Part shown: piece after piece, positions 51,214 to 64,000 of the stretch | Layout of the letters: each line of letters starts with the position of its first letter | Numbering within the stretch: the first letter of the stretch is position 1 | Source: Baylisascaris procyonis | Taxonomy: Eukaryota; Nematoda; Chromadorea; Rhabditida; Ascarididae | Assembly (NCBI GenBank): GCA_037389465.1 | Contig: JAZARR010000187.1 | Coordinates: 372,001-436,000 of the forward strand | DNA length: 64,000 nucleotides | Direction: 5' to 3' | Position numbers and translations under genes: made by a program | Notes under the pieces: generated by a model | Seen by the model: only the letters and a program-made list of their open reading frames with translations | Databases searched by the model: none | What the model was told of the DNA's origin: nothing

Positions 51214-52519
51214 GAAAGCAGCTAAATATTTAGAGAAACAACAACAAGGAGAATACTCAACAGCGATTAAACTTGTTCAAAGACGACAATAGCGTAATAA
51301 AAATATCCCCATAGTTCCGGGATTTTTATTTGGTCTGATCGCACTACCGACGAGTTGGTCGTTGCCTCAGATCACGATTTGTTCTAGATTCATCAAAATT
51401 TAATATTTCGAATAGGATGTATTTCAACGAACAATTCTAATTGAAGTATTTCGGCGGATTGTCAAATGAATCCAGAAAAAAATTCTTTGGGAAATATTTC
51501 GAAAGACATTCGTCTTTTACCATTGAAATTTTTACCATTAAATCGCTAGAAATGAGAAACGGAAATACTTCTTTGCAAATAATTGAAAATTATGTTTTCT
51601 GAATTCGATTTTGCTTTCAAGCATTGATTTTTTACTTTGATAGACTTTCTTCCCCTCATCTTTCTAAGTTTTACGCCTAATTGATGTACTTTCCACCTAC
51701 TTTATGCGTTTTGTTGAGTAAGATTGTATTTTGGATTTGTATTTCTATTGCTGTTGCTTTATGTTCAATTAGATAGGTCTTAGATTTCAGAAGAAACAAA
51801 TAGACTTGCGTTTATTTATATGAAGATTTCTTTATACTTAGAAAATCCGTTTGAAATTTTAGTTGGATGCTCATTTTCTAAGGCTTAAGTCCAGGCTTGG
51901 GCTCACGCTTGGATTTAGAATTAAGCACGAACCTGAGGCCGGCGCTAACCTTAGGTTTGAACTTGAACTTGTTTAGGTTGTGTCTTTTTAATGTTCCGAT
52001 CATGTTGGATTATAAGCTGTTTAATTGACGGAGGTATACTATGGTGACAGCGGTTTAGAGTCACGTTAAATTCGATAATGTAGTGTTCCCACATAATCAA
52101 CTGATGAGTTTAAAACTTTTCTTTATTTTATTTCTTTTATGAACTTATTTTTATACGTTTGAAATACAATTGAAAACTTGCGATTATCTGAAATTCATCT
52201 ACAGATGTAACCAACCTTTATGGGTTGATATTCATTGAGGTAAGCACTGATGATTATTGGTAGATAAACATTAGTTATTTGTATTTGTTCGTTTGCACCG
52301 TAACTTATATTACATATGTCGTATGTACCTTAAGGTTTGTTGATAGGCTGTACGTTTTATTTTTTGAATATTATTAGGCATATTTGTTTTCTTTATGCAG
52401 TTTTGCTATTCATGAATTTCGCACCAACAGCGATTGGCCTAGAGGAAAGCTAAGTTTTTGTAAAAGATCGTGCTAGAAGTTAGGTCAGTTAGAATATGAC
52501 GCCGTTATTCAGTGAATCT

Positions 52520-52523
52520 TATT

Positions 52524-52562
<39 letters not shown>

Positions 52563-52566
52563 TTTT
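52520..52566 (+). repeat. TTTA microsatellite
   Basis: About eleven consecutive TTTA/TTAT units. Confidence 0.85.
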
Positions 52567-52807
52567 GCTGGGAATAATTGAAAATGGGGCACAACTGCAA
52601 AGAAGCTAGGCAAACTCGCTACGAACGACGAACCAAGCTGCGGTCATATCCGATCGTTGATTCAATTGCGCTCATTTTGATAGCCTTAACAGTCCGTTTT
52701 ATCTAGCGATCGTTCTGATGCATCGTTAGTGATTGTGCGCAACGTGGCGCGATTTTTGCATATAGTTAATCTCACATAGTTAACTCTATCTTATCTCTAT
52801 ATCCATT

Positions 52808-52933
<126 letters not shown>

Positions 52934-53207
52934 GACGTGTAAGCACATCACTCATTGTTTAAGTGAACTCGTTGGATGGTGGTGGGGCTACGATACTTGT
53001 GGATGGGCCTAATGGAAGGTTGTGAGTTGTGTGCCCAGACTATATGGTGTTGTTTTTCTAGCAGTAAGATAGGTTGATAAATGTTGCATTGTTTTACATT
53101 TCATTTTTGATCAGCATGGTGTCCACAGATGCGCCTAATGAGTTTCTCGAGAGTAAATAATTTTATTAGGTTCTGCAGAAACAGGGGTAATTCGGGGTGA
53201 TTCACTC

Positions 53208-53346
53208 CTGCATAGAACGATGGCACTCCGATTGCGAATGGTACTCGCTTAGAGTGTGGAGTACGGTAGTGATGCGTACGCAATGCGGAGCACGAACTCA
53301 GCTTCGTTCAGGGTCGGCAACTGGAGTGTGCCGTCGTTCTATGCAA
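53208..53346. mobile_element. Internally deleted foldback element
   Basis: Terminal TGCATAGAACGATGGCACTC and its inverse GTGCCGTCGTTCTATGCAAG enclose a single arm (GTACGGTAGTGATGCGTACG, GCAATGCGGAGCACGAACTC). This is the arm sequence of the larger elements without their centre and second arm. Confidence 0.6.
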
Positions 53347-54318
53347 GTCTATGTAAGAGTGCATAGGAATCGAGCTCCAGGGATTCTTGACTTATGTAAA
53401 TTGCGACGAGACTCGAGAAATGGGAACGCTGGGAAGTAGATGTAAAGGCAAATAAGGTGGAATAGGATGAGACTCAACGGATGCAGGTCCACCAGAACGG
53501 ATATTGCCGCTACACCATTTAGGTAAACCCGTAGTATGCAACGGAACAAAACCCCCTTCTTCATTGATGGGTATTGCATCTAATCATAGAAATTTGTGTC
53601 GTTGGTTGGATCCCAAATATGGGGCAATTTGTTGCATAATGTCTCTTGGTCGTTTATAGCCCTTTAATACTTATTATACGATGTTATAGTGAAAGAATAT
53701 CACCGAGTAGAATGTTCAATAGTTTTGGACCTGAATCAGGGAATTTGAATTCACTCAACTCGATAGGGTATGATTCGTGCGGGGTGGGTCCGTTTCTGAT
53801 CAAGGTGATGCAAGTAAACGAGGGATTCCACTTGGTGTTGTGTTTGTTGTGGCATGGGGTAGAATCGTTAATCCGTAGCTGATGCTAAGCCGATTCATCT
53901 GTCAAGCTCATGCTTTGAACTTAGAGGTCGAGAAGTTGAGACTCCGAATTCATCACTTGAGGCTTGAGACTCTCTCAAAAGTGTTCGGACTCCACCTGAT
54001 GTTCCAAGTTCGAGCTCTAGTTGCAGCTAAAATGCCTTTTTTGTTAGCAGTGGCAACTCGGTTCCAGTATTAGTTGGAAGAATAATGGTCATTTACTAGT
54101 CTTGTGTTGTTGCTTTTTATTTCTTATTGCTTTGTCAATATTTGCACATATTCTCTGCTCTGAAAACTTCAGATATTTGTAGAAAATTTGTATTTCAAAC
54201 TACTATTATAAAGGAACATTCGACTTTATTTTCTATTTTTTAATTTGCAAGTTCGTGTAACATATAGGTAATTTTAAATAATTCTGTTCAAAGCTACCTT
54301 AACGTTCACCTGATTTCT

Positions 54319-54321
<3 letters not shown>

Positions 54322-54402
<81 letters not shown>
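54322..54402. repeat. TA microsatellite, about 40 units
   Basis: Second uninterrupted TA run, 1.4 kb from the first. Confidence 0.9.
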
Positions 54403-54404
<2 letters not shown>

Positions 54405-55547
54405 CATTTATGGTATTATAAGTCGAAAAGGTTTTCTTGTCTCATCTTTAGGCAATAATTTTCGTTTTTCGCAGATGAATTAGAAGCTATAAGAATAGTA
54501 GAGAATAGGTCATAGATAAAGATGTAATGGGTGATTATTACCAGCTGATACTTCCGGCTGGTAATTAGCATAGGAAATAAAAGAACATTAAGATGCTATT
54601 ATTTTTGATGTAATCAAATTGAGGCAATATAAAGTGATTCTAAAAAAAATCCTCTTCGAAAATCCCAAAATTGCTGTACCCTTAAAAATGGGAATAATTT
54701 CTCACTCCATTCGTATGCTCTATCGCAAAAAAAAAACTTCAAAGGTTTATAGTTATTGCCGAGGTATATTTGTATTATCGTTCAAGTGAAAAACTAGTGA
54801 AAATAAGCGAATTCGATCTCTCGTCCATTGCATAATGTCCCCCCCCCCCCACCTCTTCTTCTTTTGTTAGGTATGGCTGATGACGTATCAAGTATGGCTT
54901 AGGTTGACGTTAGGTTTTAATTAAAATCTCTCTTTCTTGTGATAGGTGCAGCTTTATTTATTTTTTTTACTTTTTAATGAGATGCTGCGATCGTTAACAT
55001 CAATACATATTACTTACTTTTATCAACTTTCGAGTATCAGTGAAGTGGCATTAAGAGATCAGGGAAGTTTTTAGTTAAATTCGTCAAAAATTTATTGTTT
55101 GCATATTGATTTGATCAGAGATGACAGCATAAGACTAGCCGAAGATCAGAGAGTGCATGGAAAGTTTCTAAACAACTATGAAGTCGGGAAGAGGGAAACG
55201 GAAGTGAGAAAATGAGGTTTAGGTATATATTAAGGTTCTGATATTTGAAATAAGTTAAAAGCATCAAATAATTCGTTAAATGATCGCATCTCTTTATGAA
55301 AGTTTAAAAATTTCCATAGGTGTTCTTCAGTAATGGTTGCGATTGTTAAAGATGTGACAACATTTATATTTATATTTTTCTTTATTATATCTGATATTTT
55401 TTTAAATAAATAAATTTATTTATTCTATGAGTCTCAATAAACTTTTATAAAGGTTTATTTTTATTTAGTTAGTTATAATTATTTAGCACTGAAATAATCA
55501 TCTCTTAGCAATTTTTTTTCTGGTCAGTTTTCGCAGTTTATGATTTC

Positions 55548-55606
55548 ATTCGCCGACGTTGTCAGACATTCGCCTACATTGTCAGACATTCACCGACGTT
55601 GTAATA
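55548..55606 (+). repeat. Short tandem repeat just upstream of the ligase gene
   Basis: Three units of about 20 bases, CGCCGACGTTGTCAGACATT with single-base changes, about 50 bases before the ligase ATG, in the likely promoter or 5' leader. Confidence 0.6.
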
Positions 55607-55652
55607 CAAAAAATCTTCAGGTGTAAAAAAATATTTCGCCTCATTATAACCA

Positions 55653-58600
55653 ATGGCGTCGAGCACAAAATTCTGTGTGGATTATGCGAAACGTGTCGCC
55701 AGCTGTAAGAAATGTCGACAACAACTTCCCAAAGGGGTAATTTTCAAGGCAATTTTATTAACACTTCTCTTAAAATATTTGAATAATGCTACATTTGCAT
55801 TTCTTTATTGGTTTAATATCAAAATATTAATATTTAACATTTCTTATTTGCATCCAAATTGCGAGGTGCAATTTTTCGCCCAATTTGATTGAATATGGTT
55901 TAGAAAAGGTAATATAACCCAGACGGAAATATAGAAAGGTAATATAACCCTGTCATTCCAAGAAAGATGAGGCCATATTTGTAGGAGATATGTAGTTCTA
56001 AGTGGACTCTTGATCCATGGGAATAGATGGGAATGGATCGTATTTATGCATATATCAATTTTTTTGAGGTTTTGATATTATTCATCGACAAATTCCTGTC
56101 CATAAACCTTCACCCTGCTCTCATTATTCAAAAAATGAGAAGAATGGGAGTGCAGCAACCGCCCATATCTCTATAATGGAAACCGAGATTAGAGATGGAA
56201 GGTTCCATTCATACTTAGTATATGTTCAGCGAAATTTTCATTTTTTTTTTCAACTAATAGCTTATCTAACAGTTGGTATACGCTAGTACACTAGAATTTT
56301 TTTCGTAATACTTAACCACTGTTGTTATCGAAGCGGCACTTATAGCTTTGTTTAATGAACTGGAGTCGGAACTGGAGCTCTAATTGTTATCAGGGCGGTA
56401 CCTGTCGGTTCATTTAATAAACTGGAGCCGCTACTGGAGTTCCGAACTGGTTAAATGGAGCAGAATCGAAAGTAACCTATTACCTACATTCCAAAAGTTG
56501 CAAATCATAAACGTTAGAAAAAAGTCTTTTAAATGATTTGGCATAGCGCGCTTATTATTCTAGCATTAGTAATAAGTAAATTTAGCATTAATAAAAAAAA
56601 TCGATTGTAACCACATAAAAATGATTATATATAGTTTTTAACATATCTTCGGAGAGTATAATTCCAGTTTTCCTTCTGGTTTGTAGCCAAAGAATCGCAA
56701 AGAACCTCGAATCCTAAATTGGTCAGGACTGCAGTTTTTCATGACATCTATTATCCATACCTCCCTACTTTCTAATAATTTGGTTGGCCGTCATAAAAAA
56801 ATTGATATTTATACATAATTCATTGGATTATTTGAGTGATTTAAGGAACTGCGTATGGCGAGGATGGTACCGAATCCGTTCACGACCGATTCGAACAATC
56901 CATCCGAGATGAAGCAGTACTTCCATGCCGAATGCCTCTTCGAAACATTGACACGATGTCGTGCAACGACGAAAGTCATCGAATCACCCGCCGATATTGA
57001 AGGTGAGCCACTTTATTGCATTTATTTCTGGTACTATAATCCCAACAAGAGTTAATATTGCAACGTTTAGATTTTCAAAAACGAACCTCAAATATTTTCA
57101 GTTATATTGACATTTCAATGAAATAGATGCAAATTTTTGAATGATCAGCTGTCAAATATTCGTTTCGCGAATGTAAGTCCCTTTTTTAGGGTATATATGT
57201 TTTTGCAGCCTGAAGTTGGGACTTGGGGGAGTGAGAGGATTTGCAAAATTTCCCGTTGCAGACTGAGGTGAAGGCTTCCATTGATAGTAAGAGAGGGAGG
57301 AGGGGGGGGGGTATTTGAGAATATGCAGCGGGCCTTCCTAAGTTGTACAAAGAGTTCCAGAGTGACAGTCTTTGATTTTTCTTTGCCGTAGAGAATATTT
57401 TATGCTAATTTGCATCGTTCTCATAAAAATTTTTCTTGACGATGTCTGATTTAAATTCGGCTGATTTGTGTTTATCTGTCTGTATCGGCGCGTATATGTC
57501 AACCGCGATTTTGTTGTCTTCCTCATATAGTAGAAATCGACTGTAGGTGCTGAAAAATACAGAAACAAATACAGTTGTGCATTCATATTATTAGAAATAT
57601 TATTAATCTTTAAAGTTTTATTTACTTTCTTTTAGCACTTCACTAAGTTGTGTTCCCATGTCCCTCCTCCCTCTGAGTGCTTATTTGATTGCGACTTCAT
57701 CTACATTTCGTTTGAATGGTTTGAATGGGAGTAATCCTTGACCTTCTCATGAATTGTGGGAAAAGATGGTGGAGTTCAGGTTCATGGTGAAGCTAGCTCG
57801 TTCGACCTTGTATTATGACTTGAAGATTTTCGATTTAATCTACGTTTTTGCTGGTTTTTTTTTTCGAGTTGTAAGAGTCATGTTAGGTTTCGTTTAGAAG
57901 TTCTTAGAACAAGTGCTGTAATGTGGTTTTGAATATGAGAGCTTCCGAGAATTAAGTTGTTATTCTTGTAGCTTGAAATCCTGAACCACTGAAAGAAAGG
58001 AAAGAGGGGAATAATGAAATGAACAGATGTGCGGATTTGTTATTTTATAGGGTGGAGCGGTGTGCAGGAAGAGGATCGAAATAAGATATTGGATTTGATC
58101 AGTAATCTTGAAAAGGTGCGTGCAGGAAAGACAACCGGTTCCAAAACTACATCAGGAGCACCGAAAAAACAAGCGGAATCTGATATGCACAAACACGAAT
58201 CCCCAAAGAAGAAGAAGGAGGATTCCTTAAAGAAGCATCTATCGAGGGAAAGCTCGGAGCACAAAGAGAAAGGAAAAACTGAGAGTACTGAGAAGGAAGG
58301 TTCTAAAAAGAAAGGAACAACGACCAAAAAAGAACAGGAGGAATCAGGTGGAAATGAAGATTCTCCGGGTACGAGTGGATTATACGACAAAACAGATAGG
58401 AAGAAAAGACCAGAAAAAAGAAAGGTTGAAAAGATGGACGAATCACGTGAAAAGGAAGAAGAACGGAAGAAGCGGAAGACGGATATGGGAGAGGGGAATG
58501 TAAAGTGCGAAAAACGATACTCGAAATTCGATTCATTTAAGTTGTTTTGTAAACTATGCGAAGTGCTTGCTTCAGTCTCCAAATATACGGATAAGTCGAC

Positions 58601-61600
58601 AGCTGTAAATATGTTTATAAATAAAGGTGAGTTAATTATTACTTTAGTTTAATTTTGTCAATCATTTGTATTTTTATTATATTTTCTTATCATATCATTT
58701 ACGCAAGTCACTATTGATCAGTAGTATTTTTTTGGAATGTATGAACCTTTCGTATCGTATCTGTAATAAGTAAAATATGCAAATTTTTTCTTCGAACTTT
58801 TATATGTGATTATAATCGTTCACTATTTATCCTCTCTTTATGAAATCTTTTTCCCCCATACAACTGATTATTTGAAAATAAATTTGTCGATTATAAAGTA
58901 AAAATAAAAGTTTAAAAAATTCGATTATATTCAGTGTAATTGAGGTAATTAAGTGTAACATTACGAGTACTTTAAGCTGAAAGATATTCGTGTTTGTAGA
59001 TGGCTATGATGGTGATATGCTGTTATTGGTGAGAATGCTACTTCCATCGACCGATCAACGTGTATTCAATCTTAAAGAGAAACAACTCATTAAATTATTT
59101 TCAAATGTATGTTCTTTTTTCTTCTCTCATTTTTGGATTTATTTGCTCCTCAACTTTAAATATTTTCCATCCTGTTTGTCCCCTCAGTTTGAAGTATCTT
59201 TGAACCCACTTGAAGCTCATTTGTAAATGCTTTTCGAACCTATTTCTCCCTCTTTAATAATTCCTTCTCTCTATTTTTTTCTTTTTTATTCAATAAAATT
59301 GGCTTATTTTCTAACGGATTCAAAATTTGTACTAATTGCTACAGAGATGGATATTATATTGCATTAAAGGGGATCACGAGGTTCGAACGAAGATATTTCT
59401 CATCACGAAAGGGATATTAAGTGATGCTTACGAATTAGAGCTGCACTAATCATCTTATTTGATAATATCCGTTGAATATAATCTATGCTTTTACGATCAT
59501 TATACCTTATGTCAGTTGTCTTTAATTAAAAAATTAATTAAAACAGTTTTCATAATAGGTAATAGTTATGAAACATGCAAATCTTCCTACTCCACCTATT
59601 ATTTGCTGTCAATTGTATTGAACGTGATTTGCTCTTCACAATGTTTTCTCACTTTTGTAATATTAACTTAATTGCAACCTATATTTGAGTATTAATGTTT
59701 TTTTATATGAAATTTTTACTTTAGATTTTTGGATGGTCATCGGAGGAGTTAATTGATTCGTTTAATCAAACGGGTGATGTATCGATTACAATTCGACAAT
59801 ACTTCGAAAAATCGATTGAAGATGGAAGGAAGTCACACCTTTCGTTGCAAGATGTGAGTCTCTCTTTTTCTTTGGCAATTAACCTGCTTGCGAGTGAATT
59901 GTGGATTGTGAGGGATATGAAGGCAATCCGGGAATATGTAATGATTTTATTTTTATTGTCGGTTATTTCCACTCTCAGCTGGGCCCATTCTTTTCTATTC
60001 AGACACTTGTAAGAGAATAGGCCTGAGTGAAGGGTTTTCACTACAAGGTTCTTTATGCATCCTGTATGGATGTATCTATCATGGTTTATATGTAATCAAG
60101 AACGTTTCAAGGCAATTGATGATATAAATCTCTAAGATGGATAGAAACTTTATCCTATGATTTACAGTAGATTGGCGTACTCGGAATTGAGCGGCATTTT
60201 TAGATAAGCGCAGATTGCAGGTTTCGTTATTGTTGTCTGCAAGTATATTACTGCTGAAAAAGAACGTTCTTTATGCATAAAAGTTTTGGTTTCGTTGCTA
60301 CGATTGGGATGTCCACAGCTCTGATATTCTCCATGGCGTCACCAAACTTCATCACTACAAGTTTCACTCCTCCGTGGGTGGGGTGGAGGGGGGTGGTGAG
60401 AAAGAGGCTGTCATAAATATTGTTGTTAAAAATATGCAAATTTGTAAATTGCTCGTCGATTCGAAACATTCTGCGGGTCTTGTACTAAGAGTGTTTAATT
60501 TCTGAGCTGAACGAGCAAGTCTTGAAGCGTTCGTCTGGGAGATCTTACAATGATTGGTAAGGTCGATATTTAGCGTTTATTGGTAAGTTTTCCTGTCTGT
60601 GCATTTGCCACTATCAAATGACCGCTTAGGATCCGAATGGTGCAAGGCGTAAACAGAGTCTGTTGGCGGTATCCAGCGGGAAGTTTATTTCGTTCAGAGA
60701 TAGTTCATTGGTTCTCATCAAATTCCATAAAGTAATGCTTTGTAGCTTAATAACTCCAGAGATCACTTTTTCAAAGAATTTCAAAGTTTGACTGTGATCC
60801 CTGGAGAGGGTCGAACTTAAAGTCGTGATTTTTGCGGAAATGTTGTTTCTAGAAGGTCATGCTCGAGAATCTTTAAAGCTGAGGTCGGGCAATGATCAGC
60901 ACTTATAAGAGTTTATATTCTTTTATTAAGGCTGGTCGATGTAAAAGGTACTACGTATTATTGTTATCATTGTTTTAAGGTGGACAGTTGGCTGGACAAG
61001 TTAACCGACTACACAAAAGAGGACGACCAACAACGGCACTTGAATTCAATTGCAAAACGGTACATTTCCTACGAGCATCTTCTTTTAGTTTGATTTTCTT
61101 TCTTTTTTATTTTTATTTCGGTCGCAGATGAGACTTTTTAAATAATATTTGGGGTAGTTGGAGATAATACTTTAATGTCATCTGAAGTCATGCTTTGAAT
61201 TGATTTAATTCCTGTCTTGCTATGCATTATTTCTTCTCGTCATTACGTTGAAATTGTGATCGTATGCACTATACATGAGCTTCTCTTTTGAATACCTGTA
61301 TTCTACAAAGAATAATCCTTCAGGTGCTCTCTGTTGAGATTCGATGAGTGTTGTTCCATCAAATCTGAAAATAAAAACGATAAAGCAATGCGCATTTGAA
61401 CTCTAATAATATCGAATGAAATCCGTATTCGTTGAATTCGTTTTGTGAGGAGGCATTTTGCAATAAGATGGCTGAAAATAATTTTCCTGACAGGTATGTG
61501 TAGTGAAGCGAACCAATGAAGAGACTCGTGATCGCCTTATTTATGGTGTTTTTGTAACATTTGTGAGCAATAGGTACTCGGTAAAGAGCAAACGATGCGC

Positions 61601-64000
61601 TTTCTAAGATGGAATTGCTACAGTAGTTATTTCCAGCCTTGTTGGATGGAATTGCTACGGCAGTTATTGTGTTGGATGGAATTGCTACAGTGGTTATTTC
61701 CAGCTTTTCTTCTTTTCTAATTTAGCTGAAACTACATCACTTCTTTGTTGAACTTCGAGAAGCGCATTGGATTCTGTGGATTTTCATCCATAGGCGTCCA
61801 CAAACTTCGATCTACGCAATATCTTTTTTCCGCATATAAAAGTCCACAGATTTTGATCTATCCGTTCCTCTTCCCTTCTTGGAACCCTGATAGTGGTGCA
61901 AAAAAAGTTGAAAGCAGTTCTTGTGGCATGGTCATTCCGTACTCATAGGGAGAATGTGGTCATGAACGAGGTTTTATTCACGGAGTTGTTTATGCGATAG
62001 TATGTATGAAACAAGTCTTGTAAATATAGGCAATCACTATCTTCTTGATGCTCACACTTGCCTTTTTTATTCATTTTGATTTTTTAATTATTGGTAACCT
62101 TACAATAAGCGGAAACCTTAAAATTTTAATTTAATTTTATTGTTTAATAAATGAACCTTATAATTTTCAAGAAATCAACCGTGAGTGCATAAAAATTCGT
62201 GATTTCTCAGGTTTATTTAACGAATTTTACTGTAATAGTCACTTTTTTGATACTGTTATCGCAGTAATTTTTGTGCCAATGTTTAAAATGCGTTGTTTGT
62301 GAATGATGACCGTATTTCTTTTTTTAGAGCGACACCCCTCGAGCTACAGTATATTCTCCGTCTTATAAAAAAGGATTTACGCATCAATGCTGGAGCTAAA
62401 CATATGTAAGTACTATGTTGGTCCGATTTATACTATTGTAAATTCCATGACTGTTTGACTCCAGTGTCGCTTCGGTCATTTTGTTATTTCCAGCCGATGT
62501 ATGCGTTTTCTCTTTGATCGGCTGATCATGCTATCTCCCTATACCTCCTCTCCTATGAACAAAGACAACATAGCCGGTACTTCTAGTGCCGATAAAGTAA
62601 GTTGTGGTATTGTTAGACTAAAAGTTTATGAACCAGTATTGCAGGTCGATCCATAAAATGACGTCATCACTTTTGGATCAGCTTCAGTCAATTCGAAGTT
62701 TGGTGTTAGGAAGGCGGGATTTAGGGGCGAGGTGAGACGATTTCAGTTTTGTGAGATCAAGAGCGAGGAATACGGATAAACTAACAGAGGTGCATTCATG
62801 AAGCTCCTTAAACGTTTATTAGGGAAGGAAGGAGAATTGATTGCCTCTTTCCTCGAGCAAATCAGTGCGTGGCTTGTTGTTTATTAGCAGTGACTAATTG
62901 CATATTGAATTTCTACTTAATTTAATGCTTATTTTAATTTTAATATTATTTAACGATGTTTAAACTATCGTTCTAATATCATCTCTATAAGAAAGTAGCC
63001 TTTGTAAATGATGATGGATTCTTTTTATAAACCTGCGCGATTTTTTTTTTCAGATTAGATGGCATAAAAAAGGGTGCTTACGAAGCATTTCAAAATTCAC
63101 GAGATCTGAAGTCAGTCTTGGAAAAGTGTCAAACACTTGGGTCAGACACTTCGTTTTTGATCGACAGTGGAATAACTTTGGGAACACCGGTGAAACCAAT
63201 GTTGGTTAGTTGTTGTGTTGCAGTTTGATGACATTTTTGGGATGGTTGCTAACCTGGCGAAATCCACACCTGGATGTTTTCATGGGCAGGATAGGGGGGG
63301 GGTTGCGGGTTGCGGGTGGTAGGTGGGGTTCAAGAAGTATTGGGCTGATATGGCCCCTTGTCTTTTTCCTTTACCGATGAGAATATCTCTAGGTAGATTG
63401 GTTTATTTACCTTTATGAGCCATCAGGTAGACGGTTGTGATACGCTTTTTATAGGCGCTGCTGTTGAACTAGTGACCAAGAAGTGTACGACATTTATTCT
63501 GTGAAGCTTTTATGGCCAGCTATGTTTGGGCCTCAGCGCAATAGGTAGATCTTTGAAATAGTTACAGGTATATACGTATGATTGGTCTATAAAGGAGGGC
63601 GTTAACTGCACGCTAGTAATTTCCGGTAGGTTTGGCTTGAATTATATTGGACAAAAAGTTCGATTTAATTTTCCTTAGTATTTTTGAATGATTTCCATAA
63701 ATTTTTATTCAAAATCTCTGCACCATTTTGTACTGCATTTAAAGGTTATCTTAATTTCAAAGATTGTTTGGAACTGCTTGAGTGTGGAAGGTGTTTTGGT
63801 AAATCCGGAGCAGAAATATGTGAGATCGCTTCCGGCTCACCAGGCGCATGGATACGCTTTCGTATGGCGCCTAATTCGTTCGTAAATTTTTGAGTATATA
63901 TATTTTTTAATTTTTTGAATAATATTCCTTTGATTTTGATTTTATTGAGATCAAAAGTTCGCAAAGAATGTAATAGTTCTTGCTTCGTTGTTCAAACATC
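55653..64000 (+). CDS. LIG3: DNA ligase III, N-terminal part (3' exons beyond window)
   Basis: Exons in phase: 55653-55736, 56846-57002, 58051-58626, 59000-59106, 59725-59853, 60980-61059, 62328-62405 and 63054-63204, 454 codons so far. The PARP-type zinc finger starts at residue 7 (FCVDYAKR); C18, C21, H55 and C58 are the expected ligands, with MVPNPF between. CRATTKVIE and IEGWSGVQ follow as in vertebrate LIG3. A 120-residue Lys/Glu/Ser linker holds the likely nuclear signal KKRPEKRKVEK. The DNA-binding domain is traced by LFCKLCEVLA, DMLLLVRMLLP, KQLIKLFSN, GDVSITIRQYFEKS, WLDKLTDYTKEDDQQRH, RLIKKDLRINAGAKH, GAYEAFQNSRDL and TPVKPML. The adenylation and oligonucleotide-binding folds and any BRCT domain are outside. 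It seals nicks in base-excision and single-strand-break repair, in nucleus or mitochondria. The ATG follows CTTCAG and 34 bases, so a trans- or cis-splice leader is possible. No mitochondrial leader is visible. Confidence 0.85.
57302..57311 (+). repeat. Poly-G tract in ligase intron 2
   Basis: Ten consecutive G on the sense strand; one of about fourteen similar tracts in the window, see findings. Confidence 0.8.
59345..59449 (+). other. Possible alternative terminal exon in ligase intron
   Basis: After GCTACAG a frame in the right phase (0) encodes RWILYCIKGDHEVRTKIF and on to a TAA at 59447-59449, 34 codons. It lies between two constitutive exons whose phases join without it. It would truncate the protein inside the DNA-binding domain. 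It may be chance. Confidence 0.25.
62494..62596 (+). other. Possible cassette exon in ligase gene
   Basis: TTATTTCCAG precedes and GTAAGT follows a 103-base segment, open only in the phase supplied by the exon before (2). It encodes RCMRFLFDRLIMLSPY and SSPMNKDNIAGTSSADK. Its length is not a multiple of three, so inclusion would put the next exon out of its conserved frame, although that second frame also stays open to the donor. Confidence 0.35.
63205..64000 (+). other. Start of ligase intron 8
   Basis: The preceding exon ends at TPVKPML before GTTAGT. The expected next segment (the LAE...K.DGER adenylation site region) is not found before the window ends, so this is intron. It carries a run of 9 G at 63294-63302. 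Confidence 0.5.

Noticed and set aside
58040..58582. 180-codon minus-strand frame, Ser/Phe-rich
   Set aside because: Mirror of the Lys/Glu/Ser-rich ligase linker (AAG/GAA read in reverse gives CTT/TTC); the sense frame continues the ligase.

Overview
The window looks like nuclear DNA of a nematode. It is AT-rich with long introns, its splice acceptors are mostly TTTCAG, TTTTAG or TTACAG, and it carries a tandem pair of nematode-type (Srx-like) seven-transmembrane receptor genes. Two further genes, an SH2-SH2 tyrosine phosphatase (SHP-2/corkscrew/PTP-2 type) and DNA ligase III, are recognisable from conserved residues. There is no bacterial or viral gene content, no CRISPR array and no operon-like packing. 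Gene models were built by hand: splice sites were chosen so that donor and acceptor phases agree and conserved motifs join. Species cannot be read from the sequence.

Layout. (1) 1-3618, minus strand: an unrecognised multi-exon gene for a short single-pass membrane protein with a charged, probably coiled-coil, cytosolic region. It leaves the window at the left edge. (2) 3.6-9.1 kb: no gene seen; two copies of a tRNA-derived, SINE-like repeat with B-box-bearing tandem units. (3) 9.12-14.84 and 16.6-22.0 kb, plus strand: a 5.5-kb direct duplication, each copy carrying a seven-exon receptor gene. The right copy is intact (324 codons from the chosen ATG). The left copy has a 28-base net deletion in TM6 that brings in a stop, so it is called a pseudogene. 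(4) 22-25.6 kb: intergenic. (5) 25.6-48.1 kb, plus strand: the ptp-2-type phosphatase in at least 14 exons, with both SH2 domains, the whole catalytic domain and a proline-rich tail holding a candidate Grb2 site (Tyr-Leu-Asn). Its seventh intron is 9.3 kb, of which 7.2 kb is an extremely T-rich higher-order repeat interrupted every 1.3-1.6 kb by islands of a 73-base repeat. (6) 48.1-55.6 kb: intergenic, with TA microsatellites, a 59-base tandem repeat and foldback elements. (7) 55.65 kb to the right edge, plus strand: the 5' part of DNA ligase III (PARP-type zinc finger, Lys/Glu-rich linker, DNA-binding domain). The nucleotidyltransferase core lies beyond the window.

The genes do not form a pathway. 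The receptor pair is a typical expanding and decaying chemoreceptor cluster. The phosphatase acts in receptor tyrosine kinase/Ras signalling, and the ligase in single-strand-break and base-excision repair. The least explained features are the T-rich intronic array, the foldback family with a centre found in both orientations, the sense-strand bias of the poly-G tracts, and the left-hand membrane-protein gene.
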